Shown here piece by piece: positions 45,001-53,143 of a stretch of 64,000 nt of DNA. The notes beneath the pieces were generated by a model, which was given only the letters and a program-made list of their open reading frames with translations, did not search any database and was not told the DNA's origin. How positions within the stretch are numbered: the first letter of the stretch is position 1; the number at the start of each line of letters is the position of its first letter. Position numbers and translations under genes: made by a program. The DNA comes from Lachnoclostridium sp. An131 (GTDB lineage: Bacteria > Bacillota > Clostridia > Lachnospirales > Lachnospiraceae): assembly GCF_002160825.1 (NCBI RefSeq), contig NZ_NFLI01000001.1, positions 283,806-347,805 on the forward strand, given 5' to 3'.

Positions 45001-45684
45001 TTCCGGCTCATAGGGATCGGAATCCGAACGGATCCTGCCGTCTCTTAAGTTTACGATGCGGGTCGCATACTGCTCAGCCAGCTCCGGATTGTGGGTAACC
45101 ATCACCACAAGGCGGTCCTTCGCCACCTCCTGGAGCAGATCCATGACCTGCACGCTGGTAGCGCTGTCCAGGGCCCCCGTGGGCTCGTCAGCCAGCAGGA
45201 TATCCGGGTCGTTCACCAGTGCGCGGGCGATAGCCACACGCTGCATCTGACCGCCGGACATCTGGCTGGGCTTTTTATGGAGCTGATTTCCCAGGCCCAC
45301 CTGCTCCAGGGCCTTTACGGCGCGTTCGCGCCGCTCGGCCTTTCCGATTCCGGAGATAGTGAGAGCCAGCTCGACATTTGACAGAACCGTCTGGTGAGGG
45401 ATCAGGTTATAGCTCTGAAATACGAAGCCGATCGTGTGATTCCGGTAGGAATCCCAGTCCCGGTCCTTATATTTTTTCGTGGAAATGCCGTTGATAACCA
45501 GATCGCCGGAATCATAACGATCCAGGCCTCCGATGATATTCAAAAGCGTCGTCTTTCCGGAGCCGCTGGGCCCCAGGATGGCGACAAACTCATTATCCCG
45601 GAGATTTAAGGATACGTGGTCCAGAGCCTTCTGAACCAGTCCTCCGGTCCGGTATTCCTTGCAGACATCTATGATTTGAAGCAT
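42085..45684 (-). CDS. ABC transporter with fused ATPase and FtsX-like permease (MacB-like)
   Basis: A 1199-residue fusion. Residues 1-230 are a LolD/MacB-type ATPase: Walker A GPSGSGKTT, Q-loop FVFQSYNLIPHQTVL, signature MSGGQMQR, Walker [14 protein letters not shown] membrane helix at about 268-290 leads to a very large extracytoplasmic region (about 295-1040). This is rich in Met/Ser/Asp early on, and in amphipathic helices later (MEEMINQLGENLADAFQ). Three further helices at about 1065-1190 form the FtsX unit with ERKKEIGILRAIGASKGNI. It works as a dimer to export peptides or drugs; the substrate is unknown. It lies 55 bases downstream of a TetR gene in the same direction. Confidence 0.9.
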   Translation of the reverse strand: MLQIIDVCKEYRTGGLVQKALDHVSLNLRDNEFVAILGPSGSGKTTLLNIIGGLDRYDSGDLVINGISTKKYKDRDWDSYRNHTIGFVFQSYNLIPHQTVLSNVELALTISGIGKAERRERAVKALEQVGLGNQLHKKPSQMSGGQMQRVAIARALVNDPDILLADEPTGALDSATSVQVMDLLQEVAKDRLVVMVTHNPELAEQYATRIVNLRDGRIRSDSDPYEPEGTGAEQAVHKNMGKSSMSPLTALSLSFNNLKTKKARTILTSFAGSIGIIGIALILSLSSGVNAYIKDVERETLSEYPLEIQSTGFDFSSMLTEDTGGSRTEAGEVNVIKMVTEMFSTMDSNDLASLKGWLDSGESGIEQYSSAVEYSYDVMPQIYRLEGDGIRQVNPDNSFAALGLGSSMSSSSMMSSMMGTDVFYEMPDNEELYIDQYEVKAGRWPENYNECVLVLTSGGSISDFMLYTMGLRDSVELDDMIEQFINEENVTTPDDIGTYDYDDILGITFKLVNSADYYEYDSEYDVWRDKTDDDAYMRSLVENGEDITVVGIVQPAADASGLLLQTGIAYPASLTQHVAEVAAESEIMQKQLADPHTNVFTNEPFGEESGESDFDMESLFSIDEEALEEMFSFDESNLTDGLTDSLDMSDMGDMNMDDIDMGEVDLSGMINPDDLQLDLPAFPQLNIADLIGSIDFHVSEEAVNALVSGLVEGYQEYAASNPAADYSDLGDHFLAFLQTDEGMQILNDNLQAILDANGITAPDSEQIGILINSLMLGFSDYLANQYPGIPGAPDITDPDMQALFQEYLQTPEAQAIITEWVNAAFPTAGDFTVTPEQLEKLAADLGAGYQAYAAEHQLADPSKMGEYFADYMNTEKAQAVLSQGVASMVDASGLQEQLAGSMQSYMTELMGSFSSSMGDALKDGMASVMEQVMQQIADNIQSAMEEMINQLGENLADAFQIDPDDFANAFSMNMNADELAELLRSMSSAQGATYESNLSSLDYVDFDNPSSISIYPLDFESKEHVTDLLSGYNSRMEAEGKEDQVITYTDMVGTLMSSVTDIIDVISYVLIAFVAISLVVSSIMIGVITYISVLERKKEIGILRAIGASKGNISQVFNAETFIIGLTAGLIGIGLTLLILIPGNALIHHLAGSQDINAYLPVGGAVILIALSVLLTLLGGLIPSRKAAKSDPVTALRTE

Positions 45685-45739
45685 GGATAAGTCTCCTTTT
45701 TATTCTGTGATTGGCACTGGCCTGCCGGTGTTTTCCTGC

Positions 45740-46435
45740 TCAGCGTGCTTTGCGCTGCTGCATCCGGAAGCGCTGCTGCATCCGGATGCGCCGTCTGCGG
45801 TATCCTTCCAGATAGCATTTCATTCCGTTCAGGATGTCACTGCGGTAATCTCTCTGGACCATGCACAGCTCTGTGGAGGGAAGGGAATTCTGCACGGACG
45901 CGGAGACAAGGCTCTGCTGATAACATCCGGTGATGATCCCGGACTCCATGCAGTAGATATCCATAATCTCTTCCCGGGACAAAACTCCGCTCTCTTCCAG
46001 CTGCCGGCTCCAGGCGTCGGTGCGTTCGCTGAGACGTTTTTTCATACGGCAGAGAGTGTCTGTATCCGCGCCCCGTTCCAGAATGACGGCGCGCAGCGCC
46101 TCAAGCCGGATGTACAGAGGATTGGTTTCCAGAAGCAGGGTCAGCTCTTCCAGCAGCAGAGCCTGAATATCGGAGAAGCTTTCCGGCTGTTTTCTTCTTA
46201 CGTGTTCTTCCAGAAAGTCAAGCCGTTTTTCATATTCTCTCCAGAGAAGGCACAGAAATAAGGTTTCCTTCGTTTTGAAATAGACGAAAAGAAGCCCGTT
46301 TGAGATCCCGGCTACTTTTGCAATGTCGGACATTTTCAGATCCCGGTAACCGGATTCCAGGAAGAGCTTTTCTGCTGTATTCAGAATTTCTCTGGCCCGG
46401 GCGGTCTTGGCCTCTTCGGTCATGGCGCGTTTCAA
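45740..46435 (-). CDS. TetR-family transcriptional regulator
   Basis: A 231-residue regulator with the N-terminal TetR helix-turn-helix (MSDIAKVAGISNGLLFVYFKTKETLF, about residues 35-60). The start is taken as TTG at 46435 because AGGGGGGG lies 8 bases before it; an ATG four codons further in has the site too far away. The very C-terminus (RIRMQQRFRMQQRKAR) is encoded by two 18-bp tandem repeats and looks non-conserved. It is upstream of, and co-directional with, the MacB-like exporter, which it probably represses until a toxic ligand appears. Confidence 0.88.
   Translation of the reverse strand: MKRAMTEEAKTARAREILNTAEKLFLESGYRDLKMSDIAKVAGISNGLLFVYFKTKETLFLCLLWREYEKRLDFLEEHVRRKQPESFSDIQALLLEELTLLLETNPLYIRLEALRAVILERGADTDTLCRMKKRLSERTDAWSRQLEESGVLSREEIMDIYCMESGIITGCYQQSLVSASVQNSLPSTELCMVQRDYRSDILNGMKCYLEGYRRRRIRMQQRFRMQQRKAR
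45752..45787. repeat. Two 18-bp tandem repeats in the TetR gene's 3' end
   Basis: GCGCTGCTGCATCCGGAA occurs at 45752-45769 and, with one change at the end, at 45770-45787. In frame it duplicates the peptide RMQQRF. Confidence 0.85.
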
Positions 46436-46479
46436 CAGGTGTTCCCCCCCTTTTGATCTGTGCGTAAGGACAGACGACT

Positions 46480-46536
46480 AGCTCTGGCTGCCCTGTGTCC
46501 GGCGGCAGCGCACAGCCGCTGCCGGTCAGACAGAGC
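46480..46536. other. GC-rich hairpin in the TetR leader
   Basis: GCTCTG and CAGAGC enclose an inner near-perfect stem CCGGCGGCAGCG/CGCTGCCGG. It is located about 50-100 bases upstream of the TetR start codon. It may be an operator region or an RNA structure in the leader. The remainder of 46537-46650 shows nothing clear. Confidence 0.5.
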
Positions 46537-46649
46537 ATAACGGATAATAAATGATTCGAAGTCAATTATAGTAAGTGGAAGGAGTTTTGGCAATAAACAG
46601 AATCTTAAAAAAGTATAAAAAGAAACGGCAAAGAGAGACAGGAAAAAAG

Positions 46650-46687
46650 ACAGAAAAAGGCTGGCGGGGAAATTGTCCACGCCAGCC
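46650..46687 (-). terminator. Terminator of hcp
   Basis: On the minus strand, GGCTGGCG (46687-46680) and CGCCAGCC (46666-46659) form a stem of 8 bases followed by TTTTTCTG. It lies 84 bases after the hcp stop. Confidence 0.8.
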
Positions 46688-46770
46688 AGCTGCCGGAAGA
46701 AAATTGAAGGAAGGCTGAAGCCAGCCCGGGATCTGTCCGGCCACAGCCTGCAGGCCAGTCCGCGCAGCGT

Positions 46771-48414
46771 TTACGCCTGCTCCCCGAAAAACAGTTTCAT
46801 GTCGTCATCCACTGTGCCGATGCCCGCGATGCCGAACTGACTGACCAGTATGTCTGCCACATTGGGGCTTAAGAAGGCCGGAAGCGTGGGTCCGAGATGA
46901 ATGTTTTTCACGCCCAGGTACAGAAGAGCCAGCAGCACGATGACAGCTTTCTGCTCATACCAGGAAATGTTGTAGATGATGGGCAGGTCATTGATATCAT
47001 CCAGGCCGAACACCTCTTTCAGTTTCAGGGCTGTGACTGCCAGAGAGTAGGAGTCGTTGCACTGGCCTGCGTCCAGCACCCGGGGAATGCCGCCGATATC
47101 GCCCAGGTCCAGCTTGTTGAAGCGGTATTTGGCGCAGCCAGCAGTGAGGATAATGGTGTCCTTTGGCAGCGCTTTCGCGAAATCCGTGTAGTAGCTGCGG
47201 CTTTTCGCCCGGCCGTCGCAGCCTGCCATCACGACAAATTTCCGGACAGCGCCGGATTTTACGGCTTCCACGATTTTGTCCGCCAGGGCAAGCACCTGCG
47301 CGTGGGCAAAGCCGCCGGTGACAGTACCCTGCTCGATCTGCGCGGGAGGCAGGCACTGTTTTGCCTGTTCGATGAGAGCTGAGAAATCTTTCCAGCCGTC
47401 CTTATCTTCGGAAATATGAGCACAGCCGGGATAGCCTGCGGCGCCGGTGGTGTAGAGGCGGTCCTTATAGCTGTCCTTTGGCGGCACAATACAGTTGGTG
47501 GTCATGAGAATGGGGCCATGGAAGGACTCAAATTCCTCTTTCTGCTGCCACCAGGCATTTCCGTAATTGCCGGCGAAATGGGGATACTTTTTAAAAGCCG
47601 GATAGTAATGGGCCGGAAGCATCTCAGAATGGGTATATACGTCCACGCCGGCGCCTTCAGTCTGTTCCAGCAGCATTTCCAGATCCCGCAGGTCATGGCC
47701 GGAGATCAGAATACCGGGATTCTGTCTCACGCCGATATTGACACTGGTGATTTCCGGATTTCCGTAGGTTTCCGTATTGGCCTTATCCAGCAGCGCCATG
47801 GCGTCTACGCCGTATTTTCCGGTTTCCAGAGCCAGAGCGGTAAGCTCATCTGCTGTCAGATGATCGTCCAGCGTGGCGGCCAGAGCTTTCTGAAGAAAGG
47901 CATGAATCCCGGGGCTGTCATAGCGCAGGACAGCCGCGTGGCTGGTATAGGCAGCCAGGCCTTTGAGACCGTAGGTAATCAGCTCCTTCAGAGAGCGGAT
48001 ATCCTCATTTTCCTCAGACAGAATGCCCACCTGAGCCGCTTTAGCCGGAAACTCTTCCTCATTTCCGTCCCAGAGGGCAGCTTCCGGAAGACCAGCCGTA
48101 TCCTTTATCTGTGCGGTTATGCCGCGCCGGGCGTCAAGCGTCTCCCGGATGCGCGCCTTTATGGCCTCCGAATCAAAATTTACATTGGTAATGGTGGTAA
48201 AGAGATTCTGCGTGATGAGCTCATTGATATGCGCAGGCACTTCCGTGCCTTCGGAACGCAGCCGCACCGCCGCAGCCGCAAGCCCTTTTGTTGTATACAC
48301 AAGCAGATCCTGGAGAGCAGCAGTCTCCGGTGTCTTGCCGCACACCCCCATTTTGGTGCAGCCGGAGCAGCCGGCGGTCTCCTGACATTGATAGCAGAAC
48401 ATATTCTGGTTCAT
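46771..48414 (-). CDS. hcp: Hydroxylamine reductase / hybrid-cluster protein
   Basis: A 547-residue hybrid-cluster protein. The N-terminal cysteines (Cys7, Cys10, Cys16, Cys19, Cys25) include the ligands of the cubane cluster. The downstream motifs [29 protein letters not shown] and [11 protein letters not shown] carry ligands of the hybrid Fe-S-O cluster. The protein reduces hydroxylamine and, in current views, nitric oxide, protecting anaerobes from nitrosative stress. It is divergent from a CRP/FNR gene with a shared palindromic site, the usual HcpR arrangement. Confidence 0.95.
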   Translation of the reverse strand: MNQNMFCYQCQETAGCSGCTKMGVCGKTPETAALQDLLVYTTKGLAAAAVRLRSEGTEVPAHINELITQNLFTTITNVNFDSEAIKARIRETLDARRGITAQIKDTAGLPEAALWDGNEEEFPAKAAQVGILSEENEDIRSLKELITYGLKGLAAYTSHAAVLRYDSPGIHAFLQKALAATLDDHLTADELTALALETGKYGVDAMALLDKANTETYGNPEITSVNIGVRQNPGILISGHDLRDLEMLLEQTEGAGVDVYTHSEMLPAHYYPAFKKYPHFAGNYGNAWWQQKEEFESFHGPILMTTNCIVPPKDSYKDRLYTTGAAGYPGCAHISEDKDGWKDFSALIEQAKQCLPPAQIEQGTVTGGFAHAQVLALADKIVEAVKSGAVRKFVVMAGCDGRAKSRSYYTDFAKALPKDTIILTAGCAKYRFNKLDLGDIGGIPRVLDAGQCNDSYSLAVTALKLKEVFGLDDINDLPIIYNISWYEQKAVIVLLALLYLGVKNIHLGPTLPAFLSPNVADILVSQFGIAGIGTVDDDMKLFFGEQA

Positions 48415-48485
48415 ATAAGATTTCCTCCTCTATGTTTTTATACGGACTGTCGATTGACTTTACGGGTATACTATAGTAGATTTAA

Positions 48486-48503
48486 AACAACAAATCTGTT
48501 GTT
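48486..48503. promoter_or_regulatory. Palindromic operator between hcp and its regulator
   Basis: AACAACA-AATC-TGTTGTT is a perfect 7-base inverted repeat in the 118-base gap between the divergent genes, and a further half-site GACAACA follows. CRP/FNR-type proteins bind sites of this sort. The minus-strand hcp -10-like TATAGT lies nearby at about 48470-48475. Confidence 0.7.
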
Positions 48504-48532
48504 AAGACAACAAAAAAGGAGAAAATTTTAAG

Positions 48533-49201
48533 ATGAATTATCAGTTTCTGTCCCGGACAGCTCTGTTCTGCGGCATACAGCCGGAAGAGATGAAAACGAT
48601 GCTCTCCTGCCTGACAGCGGAAGCGCAGACCTATGAAAAAGGGGAAATGATTTACCGGGCCGGTGACGCGGCTGCTTCCCTGGGAGTGGTACTGGAGGGA
48701 AAGGTCCTGATCGAACATGATGATATCTGGGGAAATACCACGGTGCTGGACAGCGTCCTGCCGGGCCAGATTTTCGCCGAGACCTATGCCTGCACGCCAG
48801 GCGAGCCTCTGATGGTAAACGTGGAAGCGGCGGAAGAGTCGCAGATTCTTTTCCTGAACGTTAGCCGGGTACTCCGCAGCTGCACCCATGCCTGTGCCTT
48901 TCACGGAAAGCTGATTCGAAACTTGCTGGCCCTTTCCGCCCAGAAAAATCTGAACCTGTCCCGGAAGATTTTTCATACGGCTTCCAAATCGATCCGCGGC
49001 CGGCTGACGGCCTATCTGTCGGATCAGGCTGTCAGGAGCGGAAGCAGCAGTTTTACCATTCCCTTTAACCGGCAGCAGCTGGCCGACTATCTGAATGTGG
49101 ATCGGAGCGCCCTGTCCGCGGAGCTTGGGAAAATGCAGCGGGAGGGGCTGCTCAGAGTAAAGAAGAACCTGTTTGAGATCATGAAGGAATCCAACGGATA
49201 A
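48533..49201 (+). CDS. CRP/FNR-family regulator, HcpR-like
   Basis: A 222-residue regulator. The N-terminal cyclic-nucleotide-binding-like beta barrel (about 15-125) carries YEKGEMIYRAGDAAASLGVV and PGQIFAETYA. The C-terminal winged helix is FNRQQLADYLNVDRSALSAEL (near 183-203). It lacks the N-terminal cysteine cluster of FNR, so it is not an ordinary oxygen sensor. Divergent pairing with hcp suggests response to nitrosative stress, probably through a bound cofactor. AAGGAG lies 11 bases before the ATG. Confidence 0.85.
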   Translation: MNYQFLSRTALFCGIQPEEMKTMLSCLTAEAQTYEKGEMIYRAGDAAASLGVVLEGKVLIEHDDIWGNTTVLDSVLPGQIFAETYACTPGEPLMVNVEAAEESQILFLNVSRVLRSCTHACAFHGKLIRNLLALSAQKNLNLSRKIFHTASKSIRGRLTAYLSDQAVRSGSSSFTIPFNRQQLADYLNVDRSALSAELGKMQREGLLRVKKNLFEIMKESNG

Positions 49202-49278
49202 TACAATAATACGGCAGTATGACAATATAGCAATGTAGCAATACAAAAATACAGAAATACAGAAGCGCGGGAAGCGCC

Positions 49279-50628
49279 CTAGGCGGGCGCTCCGGCGTAC
49301 CTTTTATAGGGATGCTTCAGAAAGCCTTTATAAAAGATAAATCCCAGCAGCGTGGTTAGAATCTCCGTGCAGGGGAAGGTCAGCCAGAACCAGGTCAGTC
49401 CAAACCGGGAAAACAGAAATCCCAGGGGTACAAAGAGCACTACTGTGCGCACAATGGTCAGAAGCGAGCTTTTGAGTCCCTGGCCTACTGCCTGAAAGAA
49501 AACAGGGAAGGTAAGAGACGTGACCATGGGGACAAAGCTCAGTCCGATAAAATGGAACCCAAGCTGTCCGATTTCCACGACCCGTTCATCAGAGGTAAAG
49601 ACTCTCAGCATGGGCCCGGGAACCGTCTCAAAGCAGAGAACGCCCACAAGCATCAGAGCCGCTCCAAACAAGACGGCGGTGGTCAGAGTCTTTTTGCAGC
49701 GGCTGATGTTCCTGGCCGCGTAGTTAAAGCTGATGACCGGCACAATGCAGGTCTGCATGGCGCCCAGCGGGATGAAGAAAAAGGTCTGCCATTTATAGTA
49801 GAGGCCGAGGGCAGTCACCGCCTGATCAGAGAAACCGGACAGAATCAGGTTCAGGCCCAGGATGTAAAAGGTATAGGCCGACTGCATGAGAATATTCGGA
49901 ATGCCCAGAAGGAAGATCTCCCGGACGCGCCGGGGATAGCGATGCCGGGCGGGCGATTTCCGGAAGCCCTTTTTCATCACGATAAGAGCCGCCACGATCT
50001 GTCCTGCCACCGTGGCGATGGCAGCGCCCGAGATGCCAAGCTCCGGCAGGCCGAACATGCCGAAGATCAGCAGCGGGTCGAAGACTATATTGGTCAGGGC
50101 TCCCGCGATCTGGGCCAGCATCGGCGTCTTCATGTCGCCGGAGGCCTGCAGAACCTTCGTCCAGATGCTTTCCAGAAACAGGCCGAAGCTGAACAGGCAG
50201 ACGATGCGCCCGTATGCGGTGATATCCCGAATCACCTCCGGGGAGTTCGTGGACATTCTGGCATAAGCCGGTAGGAAGAACCAGCAGGCAAGGGCAAAGA
50301 CAGCCCACATTCCCACCGCCAGCGGCGTGCCTACGCCCGCGAACTCATCCGCTTCCTCCGTTTTTCCCAGGCCAAAGCGGGCAGCCATGGCCGTATTGAT
50401 GCCTACGCCGGTTCCCACTGCCAGAGCGATCATCAGAAGCTGGAGCGGGTAGATGATGGAGAGGGCCGTCAGGCCCGATTCGGCGTAGCGGCCTACGAAC
50501 AGACTGTCCACGATATTATAGAGCGCCTGAATGAGCTGTGCCAGCATAACAGGCGGCGCGATTTTGAATAATATTTTTGATATTTTCTCCTGGCCGAAGA
50601 ACCGGGATTCTGAAAGTGTGCGTTCCAT
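49279..50628 (-). CDS. MATE-family multidrug/cation exporter
   Basis: A 449-residue transporter with twelve helices. The family's N-terminal motif PPVMLAQLIQALYNIVDSLFVGRY (from residue 25) and the second-half equivalent are present. MATE proteins extrude cationic drugs or metabolites using Na+ or H+. The gene is alone on the minus strand, divergent from a methyltransferase. A palindromic hairpin element lies in its upstream region. Confidence 0.92.
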   Translation of the reverse strand: MERTLSESRFFGQEKISKILFKIAPPVMLAQLIQALYNIVDSLFVGRYAESGLTALSIIYPLQLLMIALAVGTGVGINTAMAARFGLGKTEEADEFAGVGTPLAVGMWAVFALACWFFLPAYARMSTNSPEVIRDITAYGRIVCLFSFGLFLESIWTKVLQASGDMKTPMLAQIAGALTNIVFDPLLIFGMFGLPELGISGAAIATVAGQIVAALIVMKKGFRKSPARHRYPRRVREIFLLGIPNILMQSAYTFYILGLNLILSGFSDQAVTALGLYYKWQTFFFIPLGAMQTCIVPVISFNYAARNISRCKKTLTTAVLFGAALMLVGVLCFETVPGPMLRVFTSDERVVEIGQLGFHFIGLSFVPMVTSLTFPVFFQAVGQGLKSSLLTIVRTVVLFVPLGFLFSRFGLTWFWLTFPCTEILTTLLGFIFYKGFLKHPYKRYAGAPA

Positions 50629-50661
50629 TTTTCTTCTGTAACTCCCTCGATGTTTATTTCC

Positions 50662-50713
50662 GCGGGCAGCGAGCCAAGCGGATGCGTTTACGCAGCCATT
50701 TGGCGAACGCCGC
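50662..50713. repeat. Long hairpin element, copy 2 (family shared with 5585-5669)
   Basis: GCGGGCAGCGAGCCAAGCGG pairs with the right part CATTTGGCGAACGCCGC through GCCAA/TTGGC and the outer GCGG/CCGC. ATGCG-TTTA-CGCAG closes the tip. Compared with the element at 5585, both arms are conserved but the tip is replaced by a short tetraloop. It lies 34-85 bases upstream of the MATE gene. The remainder of the gap to 50945 shows only an A/G-rich stretch before the methyltransferase. Confidence 0.6.
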
Positions 50714-50945
50714 TATGATTATCCTATAAAAATATATTGCGGCGGGGGTGGGTTGTCAATATGGAAATTCCGAGGATACTGGGGAGTGATTGTGGAGGAA
50801 ATAAATATCTGGCGGAGACCTCGTGGAAGGGAAAAGACGGAGGGAAAAGGTGGAAGAAACAAAGCAGATTTGGTATAATTCAGGGAAAGAGACCGTTTAA
50901 AAGGTACGGAATAAGCGGGGAGAACAAAATACCAGAAGAGGGTGT

Positions 50946-51554
50946 ATGTCAATGCAGGAAACATTGGATTATTACAACAGAAACGCCCGGGAATTCGCAG
51001 AAGGAACGTCTGGCGTGGATTTTTCCGGGATTCAGAACCGCTTTCTGTCTCATCTGCCGGAGGGAGCGCTGATTCTGGACTTCGGCTGCGGTTCCGGAAG
51101 GGATACGAAAGATTTTCTGGAGAGAGGATTCCGGGTGGAGGCGGCCGACGGCTCTGACGAGCTGTGCCGGCTGGCCAGCGTATACACGGGAATCCCGGTG
51201 AAACAGATGCTGTTTCAGGAACTGGAGGAGGCGGAAAAGTATGATGGAATCTGGGCCTGCGCTTCTATACTTCATCTGAGACGGGAGGAGCTTCCGGAAG
51301 TTTTCAGGAAAATGTACAGGGCATTGAAGCCGGGTGGCATCCTGTATGTCTCTTTCAAATACGGTGATTTTGAAGGAGAGCGGAACGGGCGGTATTTTAC
51401 AGATATGACAGAAGAGACGGCTGAAGAGCTGCTGGAGAGCGTGCCGGAACTGAAGATAAAAGAACGCTGGGTGACAGGAGATGTCAGAGCGGGAAGAGGT
51501 GCTGAAAAATGGCTGAATATGATCCTCAGAAGGTCGGATACCTGTTGGAGGTAG
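50946..51554 (+). CDS. Class I SAM-dependent methyltransferase
   Basis: A 202-residue methyltransferase. Motif I ILDFGCGSGRDT (about 43-54), the acidic end of strand 2 (EAADGS) and motif IV WACASILHLRREEL are typical of UbiE/Tellurite-type class I enzymes. The late motif LKPGGILYVSFKYG is also present. The start may be the ATG at 50946 or the one at 50952; AGAGGG favours the first. The substrate is unknown. It overlaps the following truncated gene by 46 bases, which suggests the pair was once an operon. Confidence 0.8.
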   Translation: MSMQETLDYYNRNAREFAEGTSGVDFSGIQNRFLSHLPEGALILDFGCGSGRDTKDFLERGFRVEAADGSDELCRLASVYTGIPVKQMLFQELEEAEKYDGIWACASILHLRREELPEVFRKMYRALKPGGILYVSFKYGDFEGERNGRYFTDMTEETAEELLESVPELKIKERWVTGDVRAGRGAEKWLNMILRRSDTCWR

Positions 51555-51730
51555 GAGAAGAATATCACGATACGCTGGATATGGAAGGCTTTTCGCGGAT
51601 GATGCAGAGCCCTTCTTATTGCTATAAATTTTACTGGCTGGAAGCGATCGTGAAGCTGATTTCTGAAAATAAGGAGGAGGCCTCTTATCATGAAATTATC
51701 GATGAGATGGCTGGTATCACATGGACATAG
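51509..51730 (+). pseudogene. 3'-truncated gene for an HNH/restriction-like protein at island border
   Basis: A 73-residue frame overlapping the methyltransferase. MMQSPSYCYKFYWLEAIVKLI and HEIIDEMAG match what I recall as the beginning of larger clostridial HNH-endonuclease-type proteins, where the text continues with a conserved NAWYS stretch. Here it breaks off at about 51713 and stops after ITWT. Base composition changes sharply at the same place. The likely cause is the insertion or recombination that brought in the AT-rich block. The family recall is from memory and should be checked. Confidence 0.55.
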
Positions 51731-52047
51731 GCGTTTCAAATGTTGCTTCAAATGTTATGAGTCGTACTCAGAGATAACACCGAATTGACAGGGCAAAGAA
51801 TAACGGATTGATTGAGGGGGTTAATACATTGTCTGTGCTATTAAAAACACAGTTCCAAACAGCATATGGGAAAAGGTAGAATTTTGACTGCTTGTGGTGA
51901 CAACGAGAATGGAATCAAAGGCAAAAAATTTATTATATTAAAATCAATCTTTATACATCTAAAGATTGCACTAGCGATTTTTAAGTAGATATGGTATACT
52001 ATAAACTGCAAATAAATAATCTGTAATAAAGATGAAAGGTGTTAATT
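51731..52047. other. Left border and promoter region of the AT-rich island
   Basis: No gene is visible. Up to about 51850 the sequence is of mixed composition, and after that AT-rich. An extended -10 TGGTATACT (51992-52000) lies about 50 bases before the XRE gene and is its likely promoter. TTGCAC (51966-51971) is a possible -35 at a less than ideal distance. I looked for direct repeats matching the right border near 57837 and for an integrase, and saw neither. Confidence 0.5.
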
Positions 52048-52272
52048 ATGGCGGTATCTTATAATGGCCTATGGAAAATTTTAATTGATAAAAAATTACA
52101 AAGAAAGGATCTAACAGAGCAGCTGAATATAAGTTCTACAACTATCGCGAAGATGGGAAAAGGTGGAAAGGTATCTATGGACGTTTTGGAACGTATTTGC
52201 CGGTATTTGGATTGTGATCTGGGAGATATTGCAAGTTTTGAGATAGAGGAGAATATCGATGGTAGTAAATAA
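52048..52272 (+). CDS. Small XRE-family DNA-binding protein
   Basis: A 74-residue protein with a single helix-turn-helix (LTEQLNISSTTIAKMGKGGK, about residues 22-41) and the VSMDVLERICRYLDCDLGDI continuation typical of small Cro/CI-type regulators. The ATG at 52048 has GAAAGGTG upstream; an earlier ATG at 52039 is less well placed. Its 3' end overlaps the DUF4007 gene by 14 bases, so the two are co-translated. It is probably the regulator of the island operon. Codon use is AT-rich, unlike the genes on the left. Confidence 0.8.
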   Translation: MAVSYNGLWKILIDKKLQRKDLTEQLNISSTTIAKMGKGGKVSMDVLERICRYLDCDLGDIASFEIEENIDGSK

Positions 52273-53143
52273 ACACGGTAGTTTTTATATGAGAAGTGGA
52301 TGGGGCACAAAAATCATTCAGGCAATAGAAGAAGATGCCATGATTTTTACTCCAAGTAGTGAACAGGAGGCTATTGATAATATTGGATTAGGGCGTGTAA
52401 TGATCAGAGCGCTTAGATATTGGTCTAATGCAATGATGCTTACGCACGAAGAAAAAGAGCAGGGAGGGATAAGATTAGTACCTGAGCCGATTTACTACAG
52501 CATATTGCATCATGACTTGTATTTTCAGAGACAAGGCTCTTTGCTCTTGATGCATAGAAACTTAGCATTGAATGAAGAAAATGCAACTGCATGGTATTGG
52601 CTATTTAATGAGTGGAAACAGAATACGATTACCAAAGAGGCATTTGTAGATGGATTTCATTTGTTTTTGTCTGTGAATGGGATGAAAGTTAAGAAGGCAG
52701 CGGTTGAAAAAGAGTTTAACTGCTTAAAAAATACTTATATTGGTGACAGTAAGTTTGATAAAAATAGCATTATGGATGAGGATACATATCCGTTCTTAGC
52801 ACCATTACAAATTTTGAAGAAAAATGGGAAAAATGCATATGAAAAAAGGAGTCTAACAGGCAAGGAAGTTCCGCTAGAAATTCTTATTTATGCAATAGCA
52901 ATGGATAATGTAGATGATAGCTCGAATGGTAGACAGATAAATATTGATAAAGTAATGGAGGAAAAAAGACAGATTGGAAAATATTTTGGCATGAAATATT
53001 CCAAATTGCTTGAACTGCTTGTAGAGGCAGAAAATAAAAAGTATATCAATCTAAATAATAATTTTGGAAATCGTTTTATCGAATTCATTGATTATGATTA
53101 TGCTGGATTGGTAGATAAATATTATGTTGATAAGGAACGGTAA
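52259..53143 (+). CDS. DUF4007 family protein
   Basis: A 294-residue protein. The N-terminal HGSFYMRSGWGTKIIQAI (residues 6-23) and the helical middle (IGLGRVMIRALRYWSNAM, LALNEENATAWYWLFNEWK) fit DUF4007. From memory this family is found in neighbourhoods of DNA phosphorothioation genes (dndC and relatives) and other defence loci. No catalytic residues are apparent, and a DNA-binding or adaptor role is plausible. It starts inside the XRE gene, and its stop touches the start of the ATPase gene, so all three form a tight operon. Confidence 0.7.
   Translation: MVVNKHGSFYMRSGWGTKIIQAIEEDAMIFTPSSEQEAIDNIGLGRVMIRALRYWSNAMMLTHEEKEQGGIRLVPEPIYYSILHHDLYFQRQGSLLLMHRNLALNEENATAWYWLFNEWKQNTITKEAFVDGFHLFLSVNGMKVKKAAVEKEFNCLKNTYIGDSKFDKNSIMDEDTYPFLAPLQILKKNGKNAYEKRSLTGKEVPLEILIYAIAMDNVDDSSNGRQINIDKVMEEKRQIGKYFGMKYSKLLELLVEAENKKYINLNNNFGNRFIEFIDYDYAGLVDKYYVDKER

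Noticed and set aside
43489..45048. A 519-codon open frame on the plus strand
   Set aside because: Opposite the MacB-like ABC gene, whose motifs are intact. The composition is that of a shadow frame.
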